DNA from: Leptospira abararensis
Lineage (GTDB): Bacteria; Spirochaetota; Leptospiria; Leptospirales; Leptospiraceae
NCBI RefSeq assembly: GCF_016918735.1
Contig: NZ_JAFFPR010000060.1
Coordinates: 434,001-498,000 of the forward strand
DNA length: 64,000 bases
Reading direction: 5' to 3'
Part shown: positions 55,415-64,000 of the stretch, one piece after another
Layout of the letters: every line of letters starts with the position of its first letter
Position numbering within the stretch: the stretch's first letter is position 1
Notes under the pieces: generated by a model
What the model saw: the letters and a program-made list of their open reading frames with translations, nothing else
Databases searched by the model: none
Told to the model about the DNA's origin: nothing
Made by a program: the position numbers and the translations under genes

Positions 55415-58153
55415 TTATCTAAAATTTTGATAGATAGTGGAGAGGAGCTCTGAAAGTATGATTGGTTTTTTTACATAAGCATTCATTCCATTTTCCAAAT
55501 ATTCGTTCAATTGAGAATCCATACTATTTGCAGTGATTGCTATGATCGGAATATCACGATACGAATCATTTCGCTTTCGGATGAGTTTTGTTGCTTCCAT
55601 TCCATCTAACACAGGCATTTGAATGTCCATTAAGATCATATCAAAGCGATCTTCCAAATGACTTAACGAATCATCTAATAATTGAATGACTTCGAGACCA
55701 TTGGATGCAACACTTACTTTAATTTTTTCTTTTTGAAAAATTTTAACTACAAACTTTTGATTTAATAAATTATCTTCCGCGATTAAAATATGAAAATTTT
55801 TACCAGTACCGATTAACTTTGAATTGATGTTAATTAAAGGTGATGCGTTTTGTTCAGTTTCTTGAAATGGAATAGTAAACTGAAACGTGGATCCTTCGTT
55901 TACTCGACTATGAACCTCTATTTCTCCACCCATCAACTGAACAAGCTGTTTAGAAATAAAAAGACCAAGACCAGAACCTTCAAATTTTTTGGTGCGAGAA
56001 TCCTCTAACTGGACAAAACGATTAAATAATCTAGGAATATTTCCTTCCGAAATCCCGATTCCAGTATCCTTAACTTTAAAAACAATATACCTCTTATCGT
56101 TATTCAGAATTACATCTAAAGAAATAGATCCAACAAATGTAAACTTAATAGCGTTTGCAATTAAGTTAATCAATATTTGGCGAAGCCTATTTTCATCAAC
56201 TAGAACATAAAGATTTGGATCCAACCCAATCAAATTCACATGCAATTCCAAATTCTTTTTCTTTGCATCCGCCAAAAACAACTGAGTTACATCTTTGCAT
56301 AATTTATTCAAATTTGTTGGTTTAGCTATAATTTCTAATTTTTTATTTTCTAACTTAGAAACATCCAATATGTCATTGATGATTGTCAAAAGGGATAAGA
56401 CTGATTTTTCCGCATTCTCTAAGTAGTCCTTTTGTTCTGGATCTATATTCGTTTGTCCCAAGAGAGTTAACATACCTAACACTCCATTCATGGGTGTACG
56501 GATTTCATGACTCATATTTGCTAAAAATTCTGATTTGACTCGATTGGCTTTTTCAAGTTCAAAAGTTCTTTTTTCTACTATATCTTGAATGCTCTTTTCT
56601 TTACCCATAACGATAAGGAGCAATATCCCAAGTAAGCCCGTTAACAGCGAAGATATGATCAGCAAAAATCTGGATGCATTTGTAAGATTCATTAGGAAAT
56701 ATTCTTTAGTCGCAATTGTTTTTATATTGAGTATATGCGAACCAATCGTCATTTGACGTTCGTAATAAAAATCTGAAAAAATCTTTTCTTCCGTATGAGA
56801 ACATTCCTTTGAAAATATTCCAATGTTAGAGGGGCCATTTAATTCTTCAATTTTGATACATAAATGATTTTGATCATTCCCGATGAGGGCCTTTTCTATA
56901 ATAGCAGCGATTCGAATGACAGCTGTAGCAAACCCAAATTCTCCATTCCATCTTGTGACTGGATATAAAACTAAAAATCCCAAATTGTTTTCCAAACTCT
57001 GAACCAGGCTAATTTTACCTGTCATATCAATCCCTTGCCTTTCAGTTGCGTGATACAACGCCTCCTTTCTCGCTGCATCTGAAAGTAAGTTGAACCCGAT
57101 TGCTTGTTTATTTTCCATATATGGATAAATATACTGAATATAAACATACTCTTCATATTCAGGAGAAGGATGTAATTTTTTATCCTTTTGTACGGAGATA
57201 CCGATGGAACCTGGATAATCTATCCTTAATTTAGTTTCAGCAATGGGACGTAACGAATGACGAATTAATGGATTCCAAGACAAGGCGGTCACACTATCAG
57301 AATTTTCCATAATCCCTTTTGAAAACGCATCAAAGTATTTACGATTCAATTTTTCCGTTAAGGATATAAATGAACCCAGGCCTTTGACAACTCGAAGGTT
57401 TTCCAATAATCGATTTTCAATTCCGGCGAAAATGATTTGACCATCTGACTTGATCCTATATTTGATAAATTCTTTTTCCCAATTCCTAGTTAGAAAAAAA
57501 ATGGATAAGGTAAAAACAAAAGTGCTCATTGTTGCAGAAGCAAAAATAATTAATCTTAAAAGTTTTTCCTCACCTTCATACCACTTCCAAATCAAAATAA
57601 GCAGTGGAGTAAAAATGATGATTCCTATCGAATCACCCATCCACCAAGTAATCCATGTTTGAAAAAGAAATTCAAAGTAGATGATCTTAAAATAAAACAA
57701 AGACAAACTTCCAATAACAGAAGAGATAAATGCAGTTACAGGGCCTGCTAAAATAAAAAAGATTACAATCTCGTTCGCTTGGAAAATATTTAAATTAGGA
57801 CTCGAATGTCTTTTTAAAAGATAGGATCCTAATAGTGCAGAGGTCGAATTTCCAAGAGAGATGGTTATATTTTGTGGATTAGAAATTATAAATTGGATCC
57901 ACGTTTCGGATGTGGGGAGATGGGTTGTGTTCGTAAAGTAAGCACCTAAAAACAATGCAGGCCAAACGCGATTGCCAAAGATTAAAACAAATCCCAAGGC
58001 AAGGCCTGCGGGCGGCCAAACTGGAGTACTGTATCCATCTATGGAGGAAAGATTGAGGCTGAGTTTTCCTGCAATGAGATAGAGAAGGAATACAAAAATC
58101 AGGAGAATTAATTCTCGCACGAAATTTCTGATCGATGCATTCCAGGAGGGCAT
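55415..58153 (-). CDS. Hybrid sensor histidine kinase (MASE1-CHASE-HisKA-HATPase-REC)
   Basis: This 912-residue membrane kinase has eight or so N-terminal helices of MASE1 type (residues about 15-235: GYSTPVWPPAGLALGFVLIFG). An extracytoplasmic CHASE domain follows (about 240-480: VTALSWNPLIRHSLR, QIGF-like QAIGFNLL, GFLVLYPV), then one more helix. The phospho-acceptor His is in FLANMSHEIRTPMNG (about 549), the ATPase has GSGLGLFISK, and the receiver Asp is in MILMDIQMPVLDG (about 844). It probably signals within itself or through a phosphotransfer protein. No partner regulator is adjacent. Confidence 0.92.
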   Translation of the reverse strand: MPSWNASIRNFVRELILLIFVFLLYLIAGKLSLNLSSIDGYSTPVWPPAGLALGFVLIFGNRVWPALFLGAYFTNTTHLPTSETWIQFIISNPQNITISLGNSTSALLGSYLLKRHSSPNLNIFQANEIVIFFILAGPVTAFISSVIGSLSLFYFKIIYFEFLFQTWITWWMGDSIGIIIFTPLLILIWKWYEGEEKLLRLIIFASATMSTFVFTLSIFFLTRNWEKEFIKYRIKSDGQIIFAGIENRLLENLRVVKGLGSFISLTEKLNRKYFDAFSKGIMENSDSVTALSWNPLIRHSLRPIAETKLRIDYPGSIGISVQKDKKLHPSPEYEEYVYIQYIYPYMENKQAIGFNLLSDAARKEALYHATERQGIDMTGKISLVQSLENNLGFLVLYPVTRWNGEFGFATAVIRIAAIIEKALIGNDQNHLCIKIEELNGPSNIGIFSKECSHTEEKIFSDFYYERQMTIGSHILNIKTIATKEYFLMNLTNASRFLLIISSLLTGLLGILLLIVMGKEKSIQDIVEKRTFELEKANRVKSEFLANMSHEIRTPMNGVLGMLTLLGQTNIDPEQKDYLENAEKSVLSLLTIINDILDVSKLENKKLEIIAKPTNLNKLCKDVTQLFLADAKKKNLELHVNLIGLDPNLYVLVDENRLRQILINLIANAIKFTFVGSISLDVILNNDKRYIVFKVKDTGIGISEGNIPRLFNRFVQLEDSRTKKFEGSGLGLFISKQLVQLMGGEIEVHSRVNEGSTFQFTIPFQETEQNASPLININSKLIGTGKNFHILIAEDNLLNQKFVVKIFQKEKIKVSVASNGLEVIQLLDDSLSHLEDRFDMILMDIQMPVLDGMEATKLIRKRNDSYRDIPIIAITANSMDSQLNEYLENGMNAYVKKPIILSELLSTIYQNFR

Positions 58154-58185
58154 ACAACTTTAAAGACGAGGAAATTTAAAAGTTT

Positions 58186-58602
58186 CTAATGCGACTCCAC
58201 ATATTTCTTAAAGTTGTCCAGTATGGCTTGCCATCCGCCCCTTTGCATTTCTTCTGGGTTTTGATTTTCTGGATCAAAACTTACCGTCACCTTTGTTTTA
58301 TTACCCAGACTTTCCAAGTTGACAGAGGCTTTTCTACCATCTTCCATCGTATAGGTAAATGATTTTAGTTCTACTATATTGTCATAGATCGCTTCAAATT
58401 CAAAGCCAAAACTTCCATCCTTTGCTTCCATTCTCGCACTGTATTTTCCGCCGACTCGCAAATCGTTTTTGGCCCAAGGGCATTGCCAATCATCAGAAGC
58501 AAAGTTCCAATGAATGATATGTTTCGGATTGGTATAATAATCCCAAACTTTTTTAGTGTCGGCACTAATGGTGGATTGAACGGTGATTTGATTAGAGTCC
58601 AT
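58186..58602 (-). CDS. SRPBCC (AHSA1-like) protein
   Basis: This 138-residue single START/Bet-v1-like domain begins DSNQITVQSTISADTKKVWDYYTNPKHIIHWN, the AHSA1-family start, and ends GGWQAILDNFKKYVES, its C-terminal helix. Such proteins bind hydrophobic ligands. It sits 33 bases upstream of the hybrid kinase on the same strand. Ligand unknown. Confidence 0.85.
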   Translation of the reverse strand: MDSNQITVQSTISADTKKVWDYYTNPKHIIHWNFASDDWQCPWAKNDLRVGGKYSARMEAKDGSFGFEFEAIYDNIVELKSFTYTMEDGRKASVNLESLGNKTKVTVSFDPENQNPEEMQRGGWQAILDNFKKYVESH

Positions 58603-58762
58603 TCGGAAAAATTTACTGGTAACAACGTTTATTGAAAAGCATTTTCCTTTTCACCCCAATCCAAATATTGTCAAAAAAAAATAGTGTTCAAATTAATACA
58701 CATTCCCTTTTGAAAAAAAATATGATGAAAAAAATTAAAAATAGTTATAGGCAATCAAAATT

Positions 58763-59215
58763 CTAGTCCTTTTTCTCTGCAATTTCTCTGATAATATTCA
58801 AACATTGGTTCCAACTCTCAACAGAATGATCTCGTCTGTCGTCTGCGGTAAATCCTGTTTGAGTTAAGTGGATTGTTACAAGTCCGTCTGCAAATGTTAG
58901 TTTGTTTTCGATGATGGAATAGTTTTCCGGTCTGTCAGGCAAACCAAAGAAAGCACTAAAATATGAATATTTAAATGTATAGGGCGGCAGGAAGGAAAGA
59001 ATAATCCCTTTTTCTTCATAAGGTGTTCCTTCCCATACTCCTTTAAAAACAAGGGAAGATCCTTCTTTCCATTCAGAAATGGCATCGGATCCATATAAAT
59101 ACTCTTTGATGTATTTGGGTGTTGTAAGAATCTCCCAGACACGTTCTGGATTTGAATGAATGGTTTTTGTAAGACTTAAGCTTAAATTATGATTCATTTG
59201 ATTTGTTGTATTCAT
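58763..59215 (-). CDS. SRPBCC (AHSA1-like) protein, second copy
   Basis: This 150-residue member of the same fold has SLTKTIHSNPERVWEILTTPKYIKEYLYG at its start, FKGVWEGTPYEEKGIILSFLPPYTFKYSYF in the core and SVESWNQCLNIIREIAEK at the end. It shares only the fold pattern with the neighbour at 58186. It is divergent from the AraC regulator at 59294, which may control it. Confidence 0.85.
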   Translation of the reverse strand: MNTTNQMNHNLSLSLTKTIHSNPERVWEILTTPKYIKEYLYGSDAISEWKEGSSLVFKGVWEGTPYEEKGIILSFLPPYTFKYSYFSAFFGLPDRPENYSIIENKLTFADGLVTIHLTQTGFTADDRRDHSVESWNQCLNIIREIAEKKD

Positions 59216-59293
59216 TGGTCGCCTCTAAATATAAGATACCAGGGATTCAAAGTTTTGGATTGTAAAAACACGACAAAACAATAAATAAGTGGT

Positions 59294-60097
59294 ATGGCGA
59301 AAGAAAAAGGAAAACCAACGCGAGGAGTTTTACGTCAAACCAAAGCCAATTTGAAGACGAAACACAATCAGTTTTTTGCTAATACAAAACTAGATTATTT
59401 TATTGAACACTATTGGACTGTTAGTTGGGATTTAACAGGTAAAGAACCTTATCTTGCAGAGACTCTTCCCTACCCAAGCGTACACATTGTCTTTGAAAAA
59501 GGAAATTCCAAAATATTCGGAGTCACCAAAGGAAGGTTTTCTACTCTTTTGGCAGGCAAAGGTTCTGTGTTTGGGATCAAATTCCGGCCTGGAGGGTTTT
59601 ATCCCTTCTTTCAAAAAAATATTTCTATCCTCACAGACAAAACAATTCCCATCACTGAAATTACAAAGATAGATATCCTTCCGCTTGAAAATGAAATTTT
59701 TCAAAAAAAGGACGAAGAAAGTAGAATCAAAATCATTGAAACTTGGTTAGGAAATTTCCTTCCAGAACCCGATCCTAAAATCCCCTTAATCAATACAATG
59801 ATAGATAAAATCAAAGAAGATAGAAGTATCCAAACAGTGGATCAAATCTCAAAGCTTTTTTCAATCAACCTTCGTAGTTTGCAAAGACTGTTTCGAGAGT
59901 ATGTTGGTGTCAGCCCCAAATGGGTGATCCAACGATTTCGAATCCAAGAAGTAGCAGAACGAATTGAAAAAGAAAAATCTATCCATTATGCGGAGATGGC
60001 CCTCGAACTGGGATATTACGACCAGGCACATTTTATAAAGGATTTTAAAAATACCATTGGACTAAGCCCAGAGGAATATTTAAAAACGATATGCTAA
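59294..60097 (+). CDS. AraC-family regulator with DUF6597-like N-terminus
   Basis: This 267-residue regulator's N-terminal domain (LDYFIEHYWTVSWDLTGKEPYLAETLPYPSVHIVFEKG, about 34-71) fits the DUF6597 group of AraC proteins. VFGIKFRPGGFYPF lies in the middle. The C-terminal helix-turn-helix pair has VDQISKLFSINLRSLQRLFREYVGVSPKW and MALELGYYDQAHFIKDFKNTIGLSPEEY. It is divergent from the SRPBCC gene, the usual arrangement for a local regulator. Confidence 0.9.
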   Translation: MAKEKGKPTRGVLRQTKANLKTKHNQFFANTKLDYFIEHYWTVSWDLTGKEPYLAETLPYPSVHIVFEKGNSKIFGVTKGRFSTLLAGKGSVFGIKFRPGGFYPFFQKNISILTDKTIPITEITKIDILPLENEIFQKKDEESRIKIIETWLGNFLPEPDPKIPLINTMIDKIKEDRSIQTVDQISKLFSINLRSLQRLFREYVGVSPKWVIQRFRIQEVAERIEKEKSIHYAEMALELGYYDQAHFIKDFKNTIGLSPEEYLKTIC

Positions 60098-60184
60098 GTA
60101 GAGTGAACCGTTCGGATTATTTTTTATAAAAATCATGACTCCATTAAAAAAATATTTGTTTGAATCCATCTATTTGATTATTTT

Positions 60185-61027
60185 TTGAATATAAACAGAT
60201 GTTATTTTTTTTTGGCCCTCCTAACAAGTTTTCTAATTTCCGCAAATCTCAATGCTCTCGAAAGCAACGGTGATCACTTAGAAAGATGTTTAGATTTAGC
60301 GATCAATGGAAGTGAATACGGTTTTCGGGAACCCACAAATGTAGAGGGAATTACCTGTTTAGGATTATCGAAGGACCCTAAATACATTCCTGCACTTTCA
60401 TCTTTACTGAAGAAAGAAAGTAGTGACCATGTTCGTTTTACTGTGATAAGAGCCCTTAGTTGGATGGAAACAGAAGAGGTAACGGAATATCTATTAAAAA
60501 CAATTAAGGAAGACAATTATTACCATACAAAATATTGTGCCGCGCTCGCCTTTGATACAATCAAAGATAAACGAGCCATTCCCGTTTTAGAAAAATACAT
60601 ACATAATTTAGAAAGAGACGATAGAGCTACTGTGATCAATGTTCTACAAGGACTTTCTGGACGAGATTACTCACAATTTCTGCTAGAAGATTTATCGGAA
60701 GAACCTAATTTAACAAAGCTAACTACAAATGCAAAAACCGAATTTAAACTGGGTCACTACGGAAGTGCACTTCATTATATCAATAGAGCATTAGAGATTG
60801 ATCCAACAGATCAAAACAATTTGTTCCTAAAGGCAAATGCACTCTTATTGGTTAAAAACTTTTATGATTCCGAAAAGATTTATATGGATCTATTAGAATC
60901 AAAATTTCCAAACAAAGGTGCGGTGTATCAAAGCCTCGGAGATTTAGAAACAGAAAGAGGGAATTTGACAGAAGCAAACGAACATTACAAAAATGCATTA
61001 AAGTTTAAAAATAAACCTTCAAAATAA
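60185..61027 (+). CDS. Exported HEAT/TPR-repeat protein
   Basis: This 280-residue protein starts at TTG with a signal peptide (NRCYFFLALLTSFLISANLNA). HEAT-like helical repeats follow (YIPALSSLLKKESSDHVRFTVIRALSWM, RAIPVLEKYIHNLERDDRATV), then TPR units in the last ~100 residues (YGSALHYINRALEIDPTDQ, NLTEANEHYKNALKFK). A periplasmic protein-binding role is likely; the partner is unknown. Confidence 0.75.
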   Translation: MNINRCYFFLALLTSFLISANLNALESNGDHLERCLDLAINGSEYGFREPTNVEGITCLGLSKDPKYIPALSSLLKKESSDHVRFTVIRALSWMETEEVTEYLLKTIKEDNYYHTKYCAALAFDTIKDKRAIPVLEKYIHNLERDDRATVINVLQGLSGRDYSQFLLEDLSEEPNLTKLTTNAKTEFKLGHYGSALHYINRALEIDPTDQNNLFLKANALLLVKNFYDSEKIYMDLLESKFPNKGAVYQSLGDLETERGNLTEANEHYKNALKFKNKPSK

Positions 61028-61099
61028 AAATTTCATTTTTCAAAATTATGAAACAAATTTACAAACTAACCATTACAATACGAACAAGGAAAGTCCATC

Positions 61100-61456
61100 A
61101 TGCATCCTATTTTAAAAAATGCTTTTGCACTTGAAATGAATCAGGCAAAAAAACTGTATAAAGAATCGAAGTATACAGAATCTTTTTTCCATTTGGAACG
61201 GGCTCATATCCTTGGCCAAAGGTTTGTCATTCCTCATACATACAACCATTGGTGGATGTTGAAAGTAGGAATTCGTAAAAATGACAAACGCGAAATCCTC
61301 GGACAGTTAGTACGACTAGCCGTGGCGGGGATTGGATCTCTCATCGGCCGCGTTCCTCTAGGAAATACAGGTGGGGCCAATATTGGGATTATGAAGGTAC
61401 TACCAATTGATAAGGAGTTCCAAATCCTATTTGAAAAAGCAGAGGAAAAGACTTAA
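61100..61456 (+). CDS. DUF3703 protein
   Basis: This 118-residue protein has the DUF3703 pattern: FALEMNQAKKLYKESKYTESFFHLERAHILGQRF near the start and HTYNHWWMLKVGIRKNDKREILGQLVRLAVAGIGSLIGRVPLGNTGGAN in the middle. The function is unknown; such genes often sit in heavy-metal or stress neighbourhoods, but none is seen here. It ends four bases before the convergent outer-membrane protein gene. Confidence 0.88.
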   Translation: MHPILKNAFALEMNQAKKLYKESKYTESFFHLERAHILGQRFVIPHTYNHWWMLKVGIRKNDKREILGQLVRLAVAGIGSLIGRVPLGNTGGANIGIMKVLPIDKEFQILFEKAEEKT

Positions 61457-61460
61457 TCTC

Positions 61461-62984
61461 TTAGAAAACATGGCTGAAATTCACAAAAAGTTGTTCGTCT
61501 TCTCTAGATTTTGCATAATCGATCATGATGATGGTTGCTTGGTTCCAGGCAATTCGTAAACCAATACCCCGAGAATACGCATAACCTTTCCAACCTAATT
61601 TATGTTCGTCGTCCCAGACACGACCATAATCAAAAAATGGAACTAAGTTGAAAGCAAAGAACTCAGACCCAAACTTGGCTTCTGCAAACTTCCAACGAAC
61701 TTCTGTATTCCCCCAACCCATAGCACGGCCTACAAATCGATCCTGTTTGAAACCTCGAACGGTTCTAAGGCCTCCAAGCCCCCCAACAAGTCCTTCTGTT
61801 CCCCACATATTTCTATATTCATAAAATGGTGCTTCCCCATCCGTCACACCTAATCCAAAACGATTGGCGATGACTAACTTATCAAAAACCTTTGGAAAGG
61901 GACTCCAAAACAATTTTGTTTGCGCAAAGTATTTTTGAAAATCATATTCGGATCCAATTGACTTTGTATGTTTTTCGTAAGTGGCTTCTGCAAAAATTCC
62001 TGAGTTAGGATCTGGCTCAAAATCTCTTGTGTCGTAAACAAGACCAACTCGAAGAGCATTCACATAACCGCCATTATATCCAATTATTTTTTTACCCTCA
62101 TAGTCTTCCGTGAGCCTTGTTTTTCCATTGGGAACATCTGCTGTGTGTTCACCACCAAGGAGAGGATCTACTCCACGGGCTAATTTTCCGTCATATGTTC
62201 TGACAATATTATTTGAAAATTTAAAACCTGCTACGAGTCTGACAGTTCCTCCTACAAACGAACGTTCTGTACTTGCCGTTGCCATCGGTGTTTCGATAGT
62301 ATAACGATTGTACATTTTGTCTGTAACAACATAACCTGGAGTTTGCGGAAATCCAGAATAGGTTTTCCCGCCTAAACTAATCGGATCAGAACTAGTTCCT
62401 GGTCGAAAGAAAGTAAGGTTATTTTCCTGATCCATATAGCTTGCATTTACGATATGCCTTCCATCTGGTTGGTTTCTCTCCAAATACGATAAAGGTTTCA
62501 TCGTATCTTCACCAATTCCAAAGTAGAGTGTGGTAGGGGTGATGGTTAAAAATAAGTCGGCGCGGAGTCGCCATTGTGTATCCGCAATGAAAGGCATGTC
62601 CAAACTTACTTGGTGGTATTGGGCATTTTTGTTTGTATTAAAATACTGAGCAAACACACGCATACGATACGGTGTGTAATAAAAAAGTGGGTCCGATTTT
62701 TTTCCATTCTCGTAGATATAAGCTCGGGCCCCATACCCTATCCCTTCGTTTGGATCGGAGTTGATAAGAGGTAAACCCGTAGGATACCAACTTTCCTTTT
62801 TATCCTCTATGTCCTTTTTACAAAGTTGTTTGCTCTCATCCATAGGAAAGGGAAGATTTTTGGGTGGAGGATCTTTTTCGCAACCGGCACTGGGAACATA
62901 TTCTTGAGCAGAGATAGAAGTTGGGGTTACCAAGAAAAACCAACTAACAAAGGAAAAAAGAACAAGGCTAAGGATTCGGTTCAT
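61461..62984 (-). CDS. Outer-membrane beta-barrel protein, Omp85-like surface antigen
   Basis: This protein of about 507 residues starts at 62984 ([18 protein letters not shown]), which gives a proper signal peptide; the frame stays open to 63056. After a short Cys-containing segment (AGCEKDP, QLCKKD) the protein is dominated by alternating polar/aromatic strands ending in the C-terminal LFVNFSHVF, the BAM recognition strand. [20 protein letters not shown] and [16 protein letters not shown] resemble the GG-x-x-x-x-RG region of Omp85 barrels. POTRA domains are missing. Probably a surface barrel of spirochaetal type. Confidence 0.8.
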   Translation of the reverse strand: MNRILSLVLFSFVSWFFLVTPTSISAQEYVPSAGCEKDPPPKNLPFPMDESKQLCKKDIEDKKESWYPTGLPLINSDPNEGIGYGARAYIYENGKKSDPLFYYTPYRMRVFAQYFNTNKNAQYHQVSLDMPFIADTQWRLRADLFLTITPTTLYFGIGEDTMKPLSYLERNQPDGRHIVNASYMDQENNLTFFRPGTSSDPISLGGKTYSGFPQTPGYVVTDKMYNRYTIETPMATASTERSFVGGTVRLVAGFKFSNNIVRTYDGKLARGVDPLLGGEHTADVPNGKTRLTEDYEGKKIIGYNGGYVNALRVGLVYDTRDFEPDPNSGIFAEATYEKHTKSIGSEYDFQKYFAQTKLFWSPFPKVFDKLVIANRFGLGVTDGEAPFYEYRNMWGTEGLVGGLGGLRTVRGFKQDRFVGRAMGWGNTEVRWKFAEAKFGSEFFAFNLVPFFDYGRVWDDEHKLGWKGYAYSRGIGLRIAWNQATIIMIDYAKSREDEQLFVNFSHVF

Positions 62985-63127
62985 AGTTGTGGGCGTATAC
63001 AACCCATGGACATTACGTACGTAAAAGAATCGGTCAACCAGGAAATGAGTTTCCACTCACTTTTTCTGAATGTCGAATCCTTCCGCAATTTTCTCTTCCT
63101 TACGGCGGATATTTGGCAATTTGATCG

Positions 63128-64000
63128 TTAATTCGTCATTTCCTTGGCCATGGAATCCAGCTGAACAATGATCCCTCCCGAAGATTTACTACTTTCTGAA
63201 ATTTGTTTGGAAATTTCGACTATGTTGGCTGCCGATTCCGAAATGTTTGCTGTGATTTTAGTAGATTCTTCGGTCGCAATCTTTTGGAAGTTCGTAGAGT
63301 TTTCGATGGTTTTACTAGTTTCGTAAATCCTTGTATTTAGATTGTCGATGGTCTCTATTGCTTTGTCAATTTCCACAATTTTGGTGCCAACACCGGTGAT
63401 TTCATTTTTGATGATTCCAATTGCTGTATCCAATTTTCCCATCATCGCAGATGATTTGTTAATGAGTTCGCTACTCTCTCCAATGAGAGAAAGATTTTCT
63501 TGAATGATCTTTGAGATTTCTTTTGAGTTCCTTGTGGTTGCATCCGCTAACTTTGATATCTCTTCTGCAACAACAGCAAATCCCCTACCATGTTCCCCTG
63601 CCCTTGCCGCTTCAATCGCAGCATTTAAGGATAACAAATTTACTTTATCAGCAATGTCATTGATGACAGAGACAAAATCGGAAATTTCCGTACTTTTATC
63701 TTTAAGGATATTGAACTTGTTAATCGAAAGATGGATATGTTCGGAAGTATCATTCGAATAACCCATAACCACATCTAAATTTTTATATATCCTTCCTGTT
63801 CCAGTTTGAACAGTTTCATTGATCGCTTTTAAATCATTTACCGATTGAATGGATACTTCTGATTCGTTATACAAGGATTTGGCGATTTTGTTATTTGAAT
63901 CTGCTTTTGACGATAATTCTTTTAAAGAGGTAGATATTTCTGCAAGAGAGGATGCTTGGTGTTCAGAAATTTGTTTTAATTCATCCGATATGGTGTCTTG
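63128..64000 (-). CDS. Methyl-accepting chemotaxis protein (5' partial)
   Basis: The frame runs off the right edge of the window, so the N-terminal sensor is not visible. The 290 visible residues are the cytoplasmic coiled coil with the tip [20 protein letters not shown] and [18 protein letters not shown]-terminal helix ([18 protein letters not shown]) follows. No CheR-binding pentapeptide is present at the end (KEMTN). Confidence 0.93.
   Translation of the reverse strand, partial: QDTISDELKQISEHQASSLAEISTSLKELSSKADSNNKIAKSLYNESEVSIQSVNDLKAINETVQTGTGRIYKNLDVVMGYSNDTSEHIHLSINKFNILKDKSTEISDFVSVINDIADKVNLLSLNAAIEAARAGEHGRGFAVVAEEISKLADATTRNSKEISKIIQENLSLIGESSELINKSSAMMGKLDTAIGIIKNEITGVGTKIVEIDKAIETIDNLNTRIYETSKTIENSTNFQKIATEESTKITANISESAANIVEISKQISESSKSSGGIIVQLDSMAKEMTN

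Noticed and set aside
1..64000. CRISPR array, prophage or insertion-sequence transposase
   Set aside because: No regularly spaced short repeats, no phage structural genes, and no DDE, HUH or serine transposase was seen; the only mobility enzyme is the tyrosine recombinase.

Overview
The window reads as a chromosomal segment of a Leptospira-type spirochaete, most likely a free-living (saprophytic) species. The evidence is moderately AT-rich DNA, frequent TTG and GTG starts, many lipoproteins with loose spirochaetal lipoboxes, several chemotaxis and hybrid-kinase genes, a 7TMR-DISM/SpoIIE regulator, a FYDLN-acid protein, and a 30-residue AURKAIP1/COX24-type basic protein. The genus call rests on gene content recognised by eye, not on a database search.

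Layout. 1-1.1 kb: end of a hybrid kinase, a small ABM-like protein and a broken chemoreceptor remnant. 1.2-6.1 kb: a long minus-strand run of FYDLN protein, miaA, hfq, a mannose-1-phosphate guanylyltransferase, the tiny basic protein, a membrane protein, cheW and phoU. 6.2-11.6 kb: pdxJ, a TPR lipoprotein, a C-terminal processing protease and nadB. 11.6-16.5 kb: an accessory stretch with a tyrosine recombinase, small genes, several palindromic elements and three tRNA genes (His, Arg, Pro). 16.5-32.3 kb: core genes (TPR, surE, a membrane protein, sppA, an APC permease, a K+/H+ antiporter, bcp, pepA, an MFS transporter, a 7TMR-DISM-SpoIIE-TPR protein, ppx/gppA, mreB). 32.3-49.4 kb: accessory region holding most of the dispersed repeats, a GIY-YIG nuclease, a chemoreceptor, ankyrin and propeller lipoproteins, selO, AraC regulators, an aldo/keto reductase, and a two-gene unit pairing a degenerate chemoreceptor-tip protein with an ODP-type diiron metallo-beta-lactamase protein. 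49.4-64 kb: a Ca2+/H+ antiporter, class Ia ribonucleotide reductase nrdBA behind a cobalamin riboswitch, a MASE1/CHASE hybrid kinase, SRPBCC proteins with a divergent AraC regulator, an outer-membrane beta-barrel, and the end of another chemoreceptor.

The most interesting signals are four. First, a dispersed intergenic hairpin element, in at least six copies plus remnants and in both orientations, whose stems change sequence but keep pairing. Second, a REP-like double palindrome in two copies, one fused in frame upstream of a GIY-YIG nuclease. Third, the ODP/chemoreceptor-tip gene pair, a candidate oxygen or iron sensing branch of chemotaxis. Fourth, the B12 riboswitch placed on an oxygen-dependent reductase. 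A cloverleaf-like palindrome, a partial duplication of the tRNA-His 3' end, and twin TGTATACA palindromes before an aldo/keto reductase-AraC pair are also worth checking.
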